Shown: positions 16,980 through 26,460 of the stretch, in pieces
How the letters are laid out: each line of letters starts with the position of its first letter
Position numbering within the stretch: the first letter of the stretch is position 1
Assembly: GCA_001314845.1 (NCBI GenBank)
Contig: LJZQ01000017.1
Span: forward strand, 1-64,000
Length of the DNA: 64,000 bases
Reading direction: 5' to 3'
Source: Marinobacter excellens HL-55
GTDB taxonomy: Bacteria; Pseudomonadota; Gammaproteobacteria; Pseudomonadales; Oleiphilaceae
The notes under the pieces: generated by a model
What the model saw: the letters and a program-made list of their open reading frames with translations, nothing else
Told to the model about the DNA's origin: nothing
The model's database searches: none
Made by a program: the position numbers and the translations under genes

Positions 16980-18875
16980 ATGGCCTGGGGCGAATTCAAA
17001 AACACGGCTGCCGAGCGAAGACTTTTTCAGCGTCGTGCTCTGGTCATGCTGATTGTTGTGTCCATGGCCATGATCGGGCTTCTGGCCCGAATGTATCAGC
17101 TGCAGATTGTCGAGCATGACATTTATACGACCTTGTCAGACAAAAATCGGGTACAGGTGCAATCGGTTCCGCCGCCTAGAGGCCTTGTCTACGACAGGAA
17201 CAATTTCCTGTTGGCAGAGAACCGCCCGGTGTTCAGTCTTACCCTCGTGCCTGAGCGCGTTGATGGTATGGAGGCAACGCTCACAAGGCTGGCAGGTATA
17301 CTCGACATCGCCGAGGAAGACATTGAACGGTTCCAGCGGCGACTGCGGGAGCCGCGCCGACCATTCCAGGAGCTCCCGCTGAGCTACGACCTCAGTGAAG
17401 AAGAAATCGCCCGGATGGCGGTTCATCGGCATGAGTTCCCCGGCGTTGAGATCAAGGCAGAACTGGTTCGATACTACCCCCACAGTGAGCTGACTGCCCA
17501 TGCATTGGGCTTTGTTGGCAGGATCAACCGCGAGGAGTTACAGCGCATTGATGCGGTCAACTACGCCGGAACCAACTACATCGGCAAGTCCGGGATCGAG
17601 CGCTTCTATGAGCAGGTGTTGCATGGCGCGGTCGGTTACCAGCATGTTGAAACCAATGCTCGCGGGCGCATTCTCAGAGTGCTGGAACGAGTCAATCCGG
17701 TGCCTGGTGAAGATTTGCAGCTGCACCTGGACCTGCGCTTACAGCGCAAGGCTCATGAGCTTCTGAGTGGGCGTCGTGGTGCCATTATAGCCATCGAGCC
17801 GGACACTGGCGGCATCCTCGCTCTGGCCAGCGTGCCGGGATTTGATGCGAATAAATTTGTCACCGGTATCAGCGTGAACGAATACCGGGATCTCAGCGAA
17901 GACATCGATAAGCCGCTGTTCAACCGGGCGCTCCGGGGGCAATACCCGCCGGGCTCGACGATAAAACCAATGATGGCGGTTGCAGCACTCGATAGCGGAG
18001 CCACAACCCGTGAACGTCGGATCTGGGACCCCGGTTACTTTCAGCTGCGCGAAGGCGGTCGGCGTTTCCGAAACTGGTACCGATCCGGTGATGGCTGGGT
18101 TGATCTAAAAACATCCATGGCAAGATCCAACGACGTCTATTTTTATGAAGTTGGTGTTGAAATGGGGGTTGATGTCATGTCGCAGTACCTGGCGCAATTT
18201 GGTTTTGGCGAAGATGCCACTCTGGATGTATCGGGCGCCCTCAGTGGCCTGCTTCCAACAGCAGACTGGAAACGAGGGGCTAGAAATGAACCGTGGTACC
18301 CGGGAGATTCGGTCAATATGAGTATTGGCCAGGGTTTTTTTCTGTCGACACCCTTGCAGCTGGCGACAGCCACGGCGCTGATTGCCAACCGAGGGGAATG
18401 GGTCGAGCCTCGTCTACTGAAAGATATTCGCGGTGATCGCTCGGTTGAAGAATTTTTGCCGGAGGAAACACATGAGCCGTTGATCCTGAAGAATCTTGAC
18501 GATTGGGAGTACGTGGTAGATACCATGGTTGAGGTTATGCATGGGCCGCGAGGCACTGCTAGAGCTGCCGCCCAAGGTGCAAGCTATCAGATTGCGGGTA
18601 AAACCGGCACTGCTCAGGTATTCAGCCTGGCGGAAGATGAGGAGTACGACGAAGAGCAGGTCCGTGAGCGACTCCGGGATCACGCTTTGTTTGTCGGTTT
18701 TGCACCGGCGGACGACCCCAAAATCGTCGTTGCCATCATTGTTGAGAACGGTGGTGGCGGCAGTTCAACTGCCGCGCCGGTGGCGCGGGCCTTGTTTGAT
18801 GCCTGGCTGGAGGACTTTCCCGCTGCAGAACAGGATGCGATGTTTACTCAGACTGCCTCAGAGGGAAATCGTTGA
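16980..18875 (+). CDS. mrdA: Penicillin-binding protein 2 (elongasome transpeptidase)
   Basis: Cell-elongation DD-transpeptidase that works with RodA and MreB to make side-wall peptidoglycan. The 631-residue protein has a short cytoplasmic tail, one membrane anchor (about residues 20-40), a pedestal domain, and the transpeptidase domain. The catalytic Ser lies near residue 326 in PPGSTIKPM, SxN appears as ARSNDVYFYEV, and KTG near residue 541 in AGKTGTAQVF. Its stop codon overlaps the rodA ATG (TGATG), fitting tight coupling of the pair. Confidence 0.97.
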   Translation: MAWGEFKNTAAERRLFQRRALVMLIVVSMAMIGLLARMYQLQIVEHDIYTTLSDKNRVQVQSVPPPRGLVYDRNNFLLAENRPVFSLTLVPERVDGMEATLTRLAGILDIAEEDIERFQRRLREPRRPFQELPLSYDLSEEEIARMAVHRHEFPGVEIKAELVRYYPHSELTAHALGFVGRINREELQRIDAVNYAGTNYIGKSGIERFYEQVLHGAVGYQHVETNARGRILRVLERVNPVPGEDLQLHLDLRLQRKAHELLSGRRGAIIAIEPDTGGILALASVPGFDANKFVTGISVNEYRDLSEDIDKPLFNRALRGQYPPGSTIKPMMAVAALDSGATTRERRIWDPGYFQLREGGRRFRNWYRSGDGWVDLKTSMARSNDVYFYEVGVEMGVDVMSQYLAQFGFGEDATLDVSGALSGLLPTADWKRGARNEPWYPGDSVNMSIGQGFFLSTPLQLATATALIANRGEWVEPRLLKDIRGDRSVEEFLPEETHEPLILKNLDDWEYVVDTMVEVMHGPRGTARAAAQGASYQIAGKTGTAQVFSLAEDEEYDEEQVRERLRDHALFVGFAPADDPKIVVAIIVENGGGGSSTAAPVARALFDAWLEDFPAAEQDAMFTQTASEGNR

Positions 18876-20017
18876 TGGCGCTGGGGAGTGTGTTTAATAA
18901 CTCGGCCAATAATCATCTGACACGCTCGAAGAGTGTCTGGTCAACGCTACATCTGGATCCGATATTGTTGTTATTGCTTTTGATGTTGATAGGGCTGGGG
19001 CTATTCGTGCTCTACAGCGGCGCAGATCGGAATATTGAGGTGGTCAAGGCGCAGGGTATCCGATTTGTTGTTGCCCTGGTGGTGATGTTTGTTTTTGCAC
19101 AACTGGACCCGGCGGTGTTTCGCCGGTGGGCTCCCTGGCTCTATCTTGCAGGGATGGCGGGGCTTCTTGCGGTGCTGCTTGTCGGAGTCGGCGCCAAAGG
19201 CGCGCAGCGCTGGTTGGCGATTCCGGGCTTGCCGCGGTTTCAGCCATCAGAGTTAATGAAGTTGGTCGTACCCATGATGGCAGCCTGGTACTTGTCCAAA
19301 CACTACCTGCCGCCCAGGTTGTTTCATGTCGCAATCGGATTGCTGATCGTCCTTGTACCCATGGCAATGATTGTTCAACAACCTGATTTGGGCACCTCAT
19401 TGCTGGTTGGTATGGCCGGTATTTTCGTGGTGTTTTTTGCTGGCATCAGCTGGAAACTGATCGCAGCGTTCTTTGCACTGGTTTCGGTATCAACGCCGAT
19501 GATGTGGTTTTTTGTCATGAGGGACTATCAGAAACAGCGGGTGCTGACTCTGCTGGACCCGCAAAGTGATCCGCTCGGGGCTGGCTGGAACATCATCCAG
19601 TCAAAGACCGCCATAGGTTCTGGCGGCATGGACGGCAAGGGTTGGCTTCAGGGCACCCAATCCCACCTGGAGTTCCTGCCGGAGAGCCACACCGATTTCA
19701 TTGTTGCCGTTCTGGCAGAAGAGTTCGGCTTTATCGGCATGTTGCTGTTAATGAGCCTGTATTTGCTGATTATTCTGCGGTGCCTTTACATCGCTGCGAC
19801 AGCCCAGGATTCGTTTAGCCGGCTGTTGGCCGGAGCCTTGACCATGACGTTCTTTATTTACATTTTTGTCAATGTTGGCATGGTCAGTGGTTTGTTGCCC
19901 GTGGTGGGAGTGCCATTGCCATTGGTCAGCTATGGAGGTACGTCCGGGGTGACGTTGATGGCGGCGTTTGGTGTGTTAATGTCGATTCAAACGCACCGTC
20001 GAATGATCACAGCATGA
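18875..20017 (+). CDS. rodA: Rod-shape SEDS glycosyltransferase
   Basis: A 380-residue SEDS-family membrane protein that polymerises lipid II into glycan strands with PBP2. About ten membrane helices are visible. Family motifs are GAQRWLAIPGLPRFQPSELMK (quoted in part), QQPDLGTSLLVG, FLPESHTDFIVAVLAEEFGF and the last-helix VPLPLVSYGGTSG. The ATG that overlaps the mrdA stop was taken as the start; a TTG one codon earlier is possible. Unlike in Pseudomonas, no mltB-type lytic transglycosylase follows. Confidence 0.96.
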   Translation: MALGSVFNNSANNHLTRSKSVWSTLHLDPILLLLLLMLIGLGLFVLYSGADRNIEVVKAQGIRFVVALVVMFVFAQLDPAVFRRWAPWLYLAGMAGLLAVLLVGVGAKGAQRWLAIPGLPRFQPSELMKLVVPMMAAWYLSKHYLPPRLFHVAIGLLIVLVPMAMIVQQPDLGTSLLVGMAGIFVVFFAGISWKLIAAFFALVSVSTPMMWFFVMRDYQKQRVLTLLDPQSDPLGAGWNIIQSKTAIGSGGMDGKGWLQGTQSHLEFLPESHTDFIVAVLAEEFGFIGMLLLMSLYLLIILRCLYIAATAQDSFSRLLAGALTMTFFIYIFVNVGMVSGLLPVVGVPLPLVSYGGTSGVTLMAAFGVLMSIQTHRRMITA

Positions 20018-20132
20018 GGCTGTATCCGAATGATGGCTTGCTGGTAATGGTTAAAGCCACCGGGAACCCGTTACAATATTTCAGGTCAGTAATGCCTGGC
20101 GCGGGACGAAACCACATGGGTTGCCGAACATA

Positions 20133-21029
20133 ATGGTCACAGAAAAAAAATCCGGATGGCTGATATTGCTGGTGGCTCTGGTGTTATCAGGGTGTGGAAG
20201 CGCACCGAAGGTGTCGGAGGAGGATCACTCTTCCCGGTACACCATGAAACAGGATCGTGCGCCGTCCGGAAATTTTGATGTTTCCGACCTGCAAGATGCG
20301 GTGCCACGGTATGAGGCGCCGAAGACTGCCGGCAACATGTCGCAGTATCAGGTCTGGGGTAAAACCTACCGGGTGATGGACAGTAACGACGGTTACGTGG
20401 CTCGGGGTGTTGCCAGTTGGTATGGTGAAAAATTCCATGGTCACAAAACCTCCAATGGTGAGGTTTTCGACATGTACTCTATGTCTGCGGCCCACAAGTC
20501 CATGCGGATTCCCAGCTATGCCCGGGTGACCAACCTCGACAATGGCCAGTCTGTCATTGTCAGAGTCAACGATCGCGGTCCGTTTCACGGTGATCGCCTG
20601 ATTGATCTGTCTTACGCTGCGGCCAAAAAGCTGGGTTACAAATCGCGGGGCACGGCAAAGGTGGAAGTTGAAGCCATCACGGTTCGGCAAGACGGATCCA
20701 TGACGCTGGCGGGTAAACCGTTTAATCCCGGTGTGATGCCGCCAGTGGTGGCCGTTAGCACTGCCTCGACAGAAGCGCAAGACCCGGCTCTCGGGCTGTT
20801 TGTTCAGTTGGGGTCGTTCAGCCAGCGAGACCCGGCCGAGGAATTGCTGAGCAAGGCGCGCCGTGTAGTGGAGCGCCCCATGCGGGTGCGGCAGGTCAAT
20901 ACCGATGCTGGCCGGTTTCACAGGGCCCAGGTGGGGCCTTTTGATGACGAGGCGGAAGCCCTCAACGCTCAGAATTTACTGCAATCCAACGGCTTTGCTC
21001 AGTCCGTTGTGCTGACCGATTCTCGTTGA
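20133..21029 (+). CDS. rlpA: Septal-ring lytic transglycosylase RlpA (lipoprotein)
   Basis: Outer-membrane lipoprotein that cleaves denuded glycan strands at the division site in Pseudomonas-type organisms. The signal ends in the lipobox LSGC. The DPBB domain has GVASWYGEKFHGHKTSNGE (catalytic acid region), SMRIPSYARVTNLDNG and VRVNDRGPFHGDRLIDLS. A SPOR domain at the C-terminus (LFVQLGSFSQRDPAEEL to HRAQVGPF) binds denuded peptidoglycan. The ATG at 20133 is preferred to the TTG four codons earlier. A 115-base gap after rodA may hold its own promoter (TACAAT at 20072). Confidence 0.93.
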   Translation: MVTEKKSGWLILLVALVLSGCGSAPKVSEEDHSSRYTMKQDRAPSGNFDVSDLQDAVPRYEAPKTAGNMSQYQVWGKTYRVMDSNDGYVARGVASWYGEKFHGHKTSNGEVFDMYSMSAAHKSMRIPSYARVTNLDNGQSVIVRVNDRGPFHGDRLIDLSYAAAKKLGYKSRGTAKVEVEAITVRQDGSMTLAGKPFNPGVMPPVVAVSTASTEAQDPALGLFVQLGSFSQRDPAEELLSKARRVVERPMRVRQVNTDAGRFHRAQVGPFDDEAEALNAQNLLQSNGFAQSVVLTDSR

Positions 21030-21066
21030 TTGCCTGAAACCAAAAAAGAAACACACCTTACGACGA

Positions 21067-22242
21067 ATGAACCTACCCATGGCTTTGAACTTAATGATTC
21101 GCAAACTTTTCCTGATTCTGTCACTGGCCACGCTGTTGGCTGGGCATGCTGTGGCCCAGGCTGTGCTGATCCCTGCGCCACCCCAGATTGCCGGCAGCTC
21201 CTGGGTGCTGATGGACCCATTGACCGGTCGCGTCATCATGGAGCACAACAGTGGCGAAAGGCTGCCACCGGCGAGCCTGACCAAAATGATGACCGCATAC
21301 ATCGTCGAGCGGGAGCTTGATGAGGGCCGCATCGCGATGACCGATATGGTGCCGGTCAGCGTCAAGGCCTGGCAGACCGGTGGTTCCCGCATGTTTGTCC
21401 GGGAGGGCACTCAGGTCACTGTTGAAGACCTGTTGAAAGGCGTCATTATTCAATCCGGGAACGACGCCTCTGTCGCCTTGGCGGAGTTTGTCGCCGGCAG
21501 CGAAGATGCCTTCGTAGATATCATGAACCAGCAGGCAAAGCTGCTTGGTATGAATAATACCAACTTTGAAAATGCCACCGGGTTGCCGTCACCCAATCAG
21601 TATTCGACTGCTTACGATCTGGCCATTCTGGCCCACGCTATCATTGAAGATTACCCGGAAAATTATCCGCTGTATGCGGTTAAGAGCTTCACCTACAACA
21701 ATATCCGGCAGCCGAACCGCAACAGTCTGTTGTGGCGTGATGACAGCGTTGACGGCCTTAAAACCGGTCATACCGAAGAGGCAGGCTACTGCCTGGTGGC
21801 GTCTGCCAAGCGTGATAACACCCGCCTGATTGCCGCCGTCATGGGGTCCAGCAGTGCCCAGGTGCGCGCTCAGGAAGTGCAGAAAATGCTCAACTACGGT
21901 TTCCGATACTACGAATCAGCGCGCCTGTTCCGCGCTGGCCAGGAGCTGATTGAATCCAAGGTATGGGGCGGCAAAAGCGATCAGATATCGGTCGGGCTGG
22001 CCGAGGATGTTTATGTCACGATTCCTCGCGGCTCGAAAGATCAGCTCGAATCGCAGGTTGACCTTGATTCTGTGATCAAAGCACCCATCAAGGTCGGAGA
22101 CGAATTAGGCCGTATCCAGGTAACACTTGATGGCGAGACGGTTGTTGACCAGCCAGTACTGGCGTTGACGGAAGTGCCCCAGGGCGGTTTGATCAAGCGT
22201 CTTTGGGACGCCATCAAGCTGTTTTTTGTACAACTGTTTTAA
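21067..22242 (+). CDS. dacC: D-alanyl-D-alanine carboxypeptidase (PBP5/6 family)
   Basis: Periplasmic class C PBP that trims the terminal D-Ala of pentapeptides. The 391 residues start with a signal peptide ending HAVAQA. The Ser of SLTKMM is residue 70, SGN lies in IQSGNDASVALAEF, and KTG in DGLKTGHTEEAGYC. A C-terminal beta domain (about 290-370) ends in an amphipathic helix, LIKRLWDAIKLFFVQLF, the usual membrane anchor. The gene name follows Pseudomonas gene order (rlpA-dacC). An internal ATG five codons in is an alternative start. Confidence 0.94.
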   Translation: MNLPMALNLMIRKLFLILSLATLLAGHAVAQAVLIPAPPQIAGSSWVLMDPLTGRVIMEHNSGERLPPASLTKMMTAYIVERELDEGRIAMTDMVPVSVKAWQTGGSRMFVREGTQVTVEDLLKGVIIQSGNDASVALAEFVAGSEDAFVDIMNQQAKLLGMNNTNFENATGLPSPNQYSTAYDLAILAHAIIEDYPENYPLYAVKSFTYNNIRQPNRNSLLWRDDSVDGLKTGHTEEAGYCLVASAKRDNTRLIAAVMGSSSAQVRAQEVQKMLNYGFRYYESARLFRAGQELIESKVWGGKSDQISVGLAEDVYVTIPRGSKDQLESQVDLDSVIKAPIKVGDELGRIQVTLDGETVVDQPVLALTEVPQGGLIKRLWDAIKLFFVQLF

Positions 22243-22287
22243 TGAAGGCGGCTGGTGGCAATGACCAGTGGCCGGGAGTGATAGGGC

Positions 22288-22557
22288 ATGAGCGAGCAGA
22301 AACCGCCAAAAATTGAATTTCCCTGTGACTATGTCATCAAAGTCATCGGGAACGCGGCGCCAGATTTTTCGGAGTTTGTGCTGGACGTCGTAGGGCAGCA
22401 TGCCCCGGGCGTTTGTGAGGCTGATATCTCGGTGACGGACAGCAGTAAGGGCCGCTTTGCATCGGTTCAGCTGAAGATCGTAGCGACCGGCGAGGCGCAG
22501 CTCCAGGCACTGTTCAAAGATCTTAAAGCAAGCGGCCGCGTTCACATGGTCCTGTAA
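22288..22557 (+). CDS. ybeD: YbeD-family (DUF493) protein
   Basis: An 89-residue protein with a ferredoxin-like ACT-type fold. It shows [20 protein letters not shown] (a near-invariant opening in the family), [21 protein letters not shown] and [11 protein letters not shown] at the end. It lies between dacC and lipB as in E. coli and Pseudomonas. Regulation of lipoate metabolism has been proposed from that placement, but its biochemical role is unknown. Confidence 0.93.
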   Translation: MSEQKPPKIEFPCDYVIKVIGNAAPDFSEFVLDVVGQHAPGVCEADISVTDSSKGRFASVQLKIVATGEAQLQALFKDLKASGRVHMVL

Positions 22558-22561
22558 CACT

Positions 22562-23200
22562 ATGACAGACCTGATCGTCCGTTCGCTGGGGCAGCAGCCC
22601 TACATGGAAACCTGGGAAGCGATGAAAACGTTCACCGCCAACCGGGATGAAAACACGGTCGATGAACTCTGGTGCCTTGAGCACCCTCGGGTATTTACTC
22701 AGGGCCAGGCGGGTAAGGCAGAGCATATCCTGTTGCCCGGAGATATTCCGGTGGTTCAGGTAGACCGGGGTGGGCAGGTTACCTATCACGGGCCGGGACA
22801 ATTGGTGATCTATCTGCTGATTGATCTGACCCGTCGCAAGCTGGGCGTGCGCGCCCTGGTGGATGAGATTGAGCATGCTATTGTGCGAGCGCTGGTGCCG
22901 TCCAAAATAGATGCTGCGCCCAGATCTGATGCGCCCGGAGTCTACGTAAACGGCGCCAAGATTGCCTCACTGGGATTGCGGGTTCGCCGGGGTTGCTCGT
23001 TTCATGGGTTGGCTCTCAACGTCAACATGGACATGGAGCCGTTCAGTCGAATCAACCCCTGTGGCTATGCCGGAATGTCGATGTGCCAGGTCAGCGATTT
23101 TGAGCCTGGCGTATCGGTTTATGAGGTTGAGCGCAGGTTAGTGCAGGCGCTTATCGATGGCCTTGGTCACCAGCGGGTAGAGCAGCGCCAGTACTGGTGA
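22562..23200 (+). CDS. lipB: Octanoyl-[acyl-carrier protein] transferase
   Basis: Moves the octanoyl group from ACP to the lipoyl domains of pyruvate and oxoglutarate dehydrogenases. The 212-residue protein has [20 protein letters not shown], the catalytic Lys in [20 protein letters not shown] and the catalytic Cys in [12 protein letters not shown]. It starts 4 bases after ybeD. lipA, usually next, is absent; the following gene is a diguanylate cyclase on the other strand. Confidence 0.96.
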   Translation: MTDLIVRSLGQQPYMETWEAMKTFTANRDENTVDELWCLEHPRVFTQGQAGKAEHILLPGDIPVVQVDRGGQVTYHGPGQLVIYLLIDLTRRKLGVRALVDEIEHAIVRALVPSKIDAAPRSDAPGVYVNGAKIASLGLRVRRGCSFHGLALNVNMDMEPFSRINPCGYAGMSMCQVSDFEPGVSVYEVERRLVQALIDGLGHQRVEQRQYW

Positions 23201-23211
23201 ACGCCGAGTCA

Positions 23212-24294
23212 CTAACGGAAATCGGCTCGGCAAGTGCGATTTCTGCCTTCGGATTTGGCTTTGTAAAGCGCTTCATCGGCGTGCTGAAGTAGCCGGTCAA
23301 TCGATTCTGACCCCTGAATTGTTGCTACCCCGATACTGACCGTTACGGTGATGGACTTGTTGTCAGCCTGAACAATCTGGTTCGCCACCGCTTTGCGGAC
23401 GCGCTCGGCCGAGGCCTCGGCGTCTTCAGTTGCTGTCTCTGGCAGAAGAATCAGAAACTCCTCCCCACCCCAGCGCACAATGGTATCCACTTTTCGGCTG
23501 TGATCTGTCAGTGTCTGGCCAACCAGTACAATGGTATCGTCTCCTGCCTGATGGCCATGGGTATCGTTGACCTGCTTGAAAAGATCAATGTCCATCAATA
23601 GCACCGAGAACGGACGGCGGTTTCTCAGATAACGCTGGTATTCTGCCTCGAGCTGTTCCAGCCCTTCTCGTCGATTGGCCAGTCCGGTCAGAGCGTCATG
23701 CTTTGCGGCATACTCAAATTCTTTGGCCAGCTTGATCAGGCCAAGCTTGCTACGACGACGACTCTGATCAAGGATGTAACAAGTGACCATCTCAAAGGCC
23801 AATACAATGATAAGGGTAATCTTTAAGGTAGTGCTGTACGGGGTATCGAACAGAGCATCACCGAGCGGGCTGAAAAGACCAAGCACCGCAAGCCAACCGC
23901 CCATGCAGGCGAAGATGCCGATGCGGGCTTCGCTGATGTAGAAAATGATGGGCGGGTAAGCAAACAGCCAGATAATGGCAGAGCCGTCTTCAACGGCGTA
24001 GGTGGCGAGGTAAGTAAAAAGTCCGGTGATTAACGTGATAAATACCCGCCGCTGCAAGGTTTTTTGGCCGGTAATCAGAAACATTATGGCGTTGGCGGCG
24101 AGCAACACGGCAAAGCTCAGTAATAGTGGAGAGGTGATAGAATCGCCATGCTGGGTTGAGCGCCAAGAATAGAACATTAATAGTGGAACCGCGGCAGCAG
24201 TCAGCCCGTTGATGAGGGTCGGTACAGGAATTTCGCCTTTTACCCGGAATTGAGAGAGTTCCGAGTCCAGTGTTCTGACGGATGATTTAGTCAT
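23212..24294 (-). CDS. Diguanylate cyclase with a six-helix membrane sensor
   Basis: About 360 residues: six hydrophobic segments (about residues 25-180), a short helical linker, then a complete GGDEF domain opening AKHDALTGLANRREG. The active site reads GGEEF, and an RxxD inhibition site (RKVD) lies five residues before it, so it should make c-di-GMP under product control. It ends VSIGVATIQGSESIDRLLQHADEALYKAKSEGRNR (quoted in part as VSIGVA and ALYKAKSEGRN). The ATG chosen is 11 codons inside the longest frame, which would need a TTG; neither has a strong ribosome site. It contrasts with the two inactive GGDEF proteins at 12-14 kb. Confidence 0.9.
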   Translation of the reverse strand: MTKSSVRTLDSELSQFRVKGEIPVPTLINGLTAAAVPLLMFYSWRSTQHGDSITSPLLLSFAVLLAANAIMFLITGQKTLQRRVFITLITGLFTYLATYAVEDGSAIIWLFAYPPIIFYISEARIGIFACMGGWLAVLGLFSPLGDALFDTPYSTTLKITLIIVLAFEMVTCYILDQSRRRSKLGLIKLAKEFEYAAKHDALTGLANRREGLEQLEAEYQRYLRNRRPFSVLLMDIDLFKQVNDTHGHQAGDDTIVLVGQTLTDHSRKVDTIVRWGGEEFLILLPETATEDAEASAERVRKAVANQIVQADNKSITVTVSIGVATIQGSESIDRLLQHADEALYKAKSEGRNRTCRADFR

Positions 24295-24489
24295 ATCTGG
24301 GCTTTTCTTGTCATTGATGAAGGTCAAACACAGAGTGTTAACTGATTCTAGTTCGCCTTGTGACCTGACACTGTGTTAAATCGTAACTTTGACAGAAAAG
24401 AGTGGAAAAGACACTTTAAGCCAAGTGCATTGGCTAAAAAAACGGGATATCAACGACTGATCAGTTGGGTTGTCGTCACTTGTGGTCCG

Positions 24490-24495
24490 TATAAT
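24490..24495 (+). promoter_or_regulatory. -10 box (TATAAT) upstream of the ABC1/UbiB-like kinase gene
   Basis: TATAAT lies 73 bases before the kinase start; the -35 is weak (GGGTTG at 17 bases). The resulting leader would contain a CCGGG-loop-CCCGG hairpin (24520-24535). Confidence 0.4.
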
Positions 24496-24567
24496 GAAGA
24501 AGTTGCGTGTATCAGGGCGCCGGGTCAAGTCCCGGAGCTCACCATTTGCTGAACATACAGGTTATCC

Positions 24568-26019
24568 ATGTCTTCAAGACGTCCCGGAAAATCCGTGTCT
24601 CGCATCAAAACAGGCAGTTTTGAGCGCCGGTTGTCGCTGACCAAGGCTGGTTTATTTGCCGGTACCCGAATGGCATCGCACATGGCGACTAACTGGTTCA
24701 GTGATAAAGAAACCCGGGACAAGCGTCACCGCGCCATGATGTCGAGTCAGGCCCGTTTCCTGGTCGAAGAGCTGGGCCGACTGAAGGGCAGTGTGGTCAA
24801 GATCGGCCAGGTGATGGCCCTTTACGGCGAACACTTTTTACCTGAAGAGGTCACGGAAGCCTTGCACACCCTTGAAGATCAAACCACGTCCCTCGAGTGG
24901 GTTGCGATCGAACGGGTATTGAAGACGGAGATTGGCGCCGAGCGACTGTCAGAGCTTGAGGTAGATCCGGAGCCAATCGGTGCCGCGTCGCTTGGTCAGG
25001 TGCACCGGGCAATCAGGCGCAGCGACGGGCTGGAATTGGTGCTCAAAGTGCAGTACCCCGGAGTGGCCGATGCGGTCGACAGTGACCTGAACGCGGTCGC
25101 TCAGTTGCTCAAAGTGGCACGCCTGGTCAGTTTTGGCCCGGAGTTTAACGACTGGCTGGAAGAAGTGCGCCAGATGATGCACCGGGAGGTGGATTATCGT
25201 CTGGAAGCCAGAACCACCGAAAAGTTCCGCACCATGCTGGATGCGGATCCCCGGTTTATCGTGCCTCGGGTGTTGCAGGAATACTCAACCGATCACATCA
25301 TTGCCTCGACGTACGAGCATGGCCATTCGGTCAGCTCACAGGCCGTGCGCGAGCTGTCACTGCCGCGTCGGAGCGCTCTGGGTCGTGCCGCCCTGGAGCT
25401 GTTTTTCCGCGAACTGTTTGATTGGGGGGAAATACAAACTGATCCGAACTTCGGCAATTACCGGGTGCGGATTGCTGGGGAGGAGGGGAAAGGCGACGAC
25501 CATGATCGCATAGTGTTGCTGGATTTCGGTGCGGTTCAAAGCTACACCCGCCAGTTCCTTGATCCCGTGATTCAGATGATCCGTGCCTCTTATGAGCAGG
25601 ACCTTGGCCAGGTAATTGATGGCGGTGTCACGCTCCGCTTTATGAGCCGGGATTGGCCGGACGAAGTCCTGGATAAGTTTGGCTCTGTCTGTATGTCAGT
25701 GCTTGAGCCTCTGTCGGGCGATCGCAGCCAATGGCCCGACTACGCCGTCAACGGGCAGGGTGAATACCGATGGAAACAGAGCGACCTGCCCTCCCGTGTT
25801 GCCAAACAGGCGGCCCGCTCGGCCATCAGCCGTTACTTCCGGGTGCCGCCGAAAGAGTTTGTCTTCTTGAACCGAAAGTTGATCGGTGTCTACACATTTA
25901 TCGCGGTCTTGCATTCCGAGTTCAACGGTGAGGATTTGCTGCGCAAGTACCTCTATGGTGATGGCGCCGGTGAGCCGAAGCCAGTGGCTTCCAGCACCAC
26001 CCAGATCACAAAGGCATAG
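24568..26019 (+). CDS. AarF/ABC1/UbiB-family atypical kinase
   Basis: A 483-residue member of the ABC1 family. It has KxGQ motif VVKIGQVMALYGEHFLPEE, the Ala-rich nucleotide loop PIGAASLGQVHRA, ELVLKVQYPGV with the ATP-binding Lys, the catalytic-loop variant QTDPNFGNYR (usually HADPHPGN) and the DFG equivalent LLDFGAVQSY. Family members support ubiquinone synthesis or lipid handling through ATPase activity. It is not the ubiE-ubiJ-ubiB operon copy, so this is probably a paralogue. The last 67 bases overlap the convergent YqaA gene. Confidence 0.88.
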   Translation: MSSRRPGKSVSRIKTGSFERRLSLTKAGLFAGTRMASHMATNWFSDKETRDKRHRAMMSSQARFLVEELGRLKGSVVKIGQVMALYGEHFLPEEVTEALHTLEDQTTSLEWVAIERVLKTEIGAERLSELEVDPEPIGAASLGQVHRAIRRSDGLELVLKVQYPGVADAVDSDLNAVAQLLKVARLVSFGPEFNDWLEEVRQMMHREVDYRLEARTTEKFRTMLDADPRFIVPRVLQEYSTDHIIASTYEHGHSVSSQAVRELSLPRRSALGRAALELFFRELFDWGEIQTDPNFGNYRVRIAGEEGKGDDHDRIVLLDFGAVQSYTRQFLDPVIQMIRASYEQDLGQVIDGGVTLRFMSRDWPDEVLDKFGSVCMSVLEPLSGDRSQWPDYAVNGQGEYRWKQSDLPSRVAKQAARSAISRYFRVPPKEFVFLNRKLIGVYTFIAVLHSEFNGEDLLRKYLYGDGAGEPKPVASSTTQITKA

Positions 26020-26414
26020 CGCAGGCCTTTTCCGATACCCACCAGAATCACAAAGTTGAGCCAGGGCACCCGCATGATCCCTCCAACGAGGGTCAGAGGG
26101 TCGCCTATGATGGGCAGCCAGCCCAGCAGCAATGACCATTGCCCGTAGCGATTGAAGCGGTTGCGGGCTTTGTGCAATTGCAGCTCGCTGACCGGAAACC
26201 AGCGTTTATGCTTAAAGCGATCCACCTGCCGGCCGATAACCCCATTAACGACTGACCCAAGCGTATTCCCCAAGGTTGCCCAGAACCACAACCAGAACAA
26301 AGGCAGGCCCTGACTGGCCAGGGTGCCCAGCAATAACTCCGAATAGGCGGGCAGCAGGGTGGCTGCCGCAAATGCGGTCAGAAACAGTGTCAAATACGCC
26401 AAGGGCATCTCCAT
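25953..26414 (-). CDS. YqaA-family (VTT/SNARE-associated) membrane protein
   Basis: A 153-residue inner-membrane protein of the small DedA-like YqaA type. Three or four hydrophobic segments are separated by ATLGNTLGSVVNGVIGRQVDRF, a loop RKHKRWFPVSELQLHKARN (quoted approximately; it reads FKHKRWFPVSELQLHKARNR), and WLPIIGDPLTLVGGIMRVP, the family signature. The function is probably lipid scrambling or envelope maintenance. Its 3' end overlaps the kinase gene by 67 bases in convergent orientation, more than is usual in this window. Confidence 0.87.
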   Translation of the reverse strand: MEMPLAYLTLFLTAFAAATLLPAYSELLLGTLASQGLPLFWLWFWATLGNTLGSVVNGVIGRQVDRFKHKRWFPVSELQLHKARNRFNRYGQWSLLLGWLPIIGDPLTLVGGIMRVPWLNFVILVGIGKGLRYAFVIWVVLEATGFGSPAPSP

Positions 26415-26460
26415 GCTCTAGTATGTTTATCAAGGCTTCTTCAAAAAGGTTTCGCGGTCT

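Noticed and set aside
24518..24544. tRNA 3'-end-like segment (CCGGG-TCAAGT-CCCGG-AGCTCACCA) before the ABC1 kinase gene
   Set aside because: It looks like a T-arm plus CCA, but the T-loop is one base short, the acceptor strand has no partner upstream and no D- or anticodon arm is present. It may be a tRNA scar or chance hairpin.
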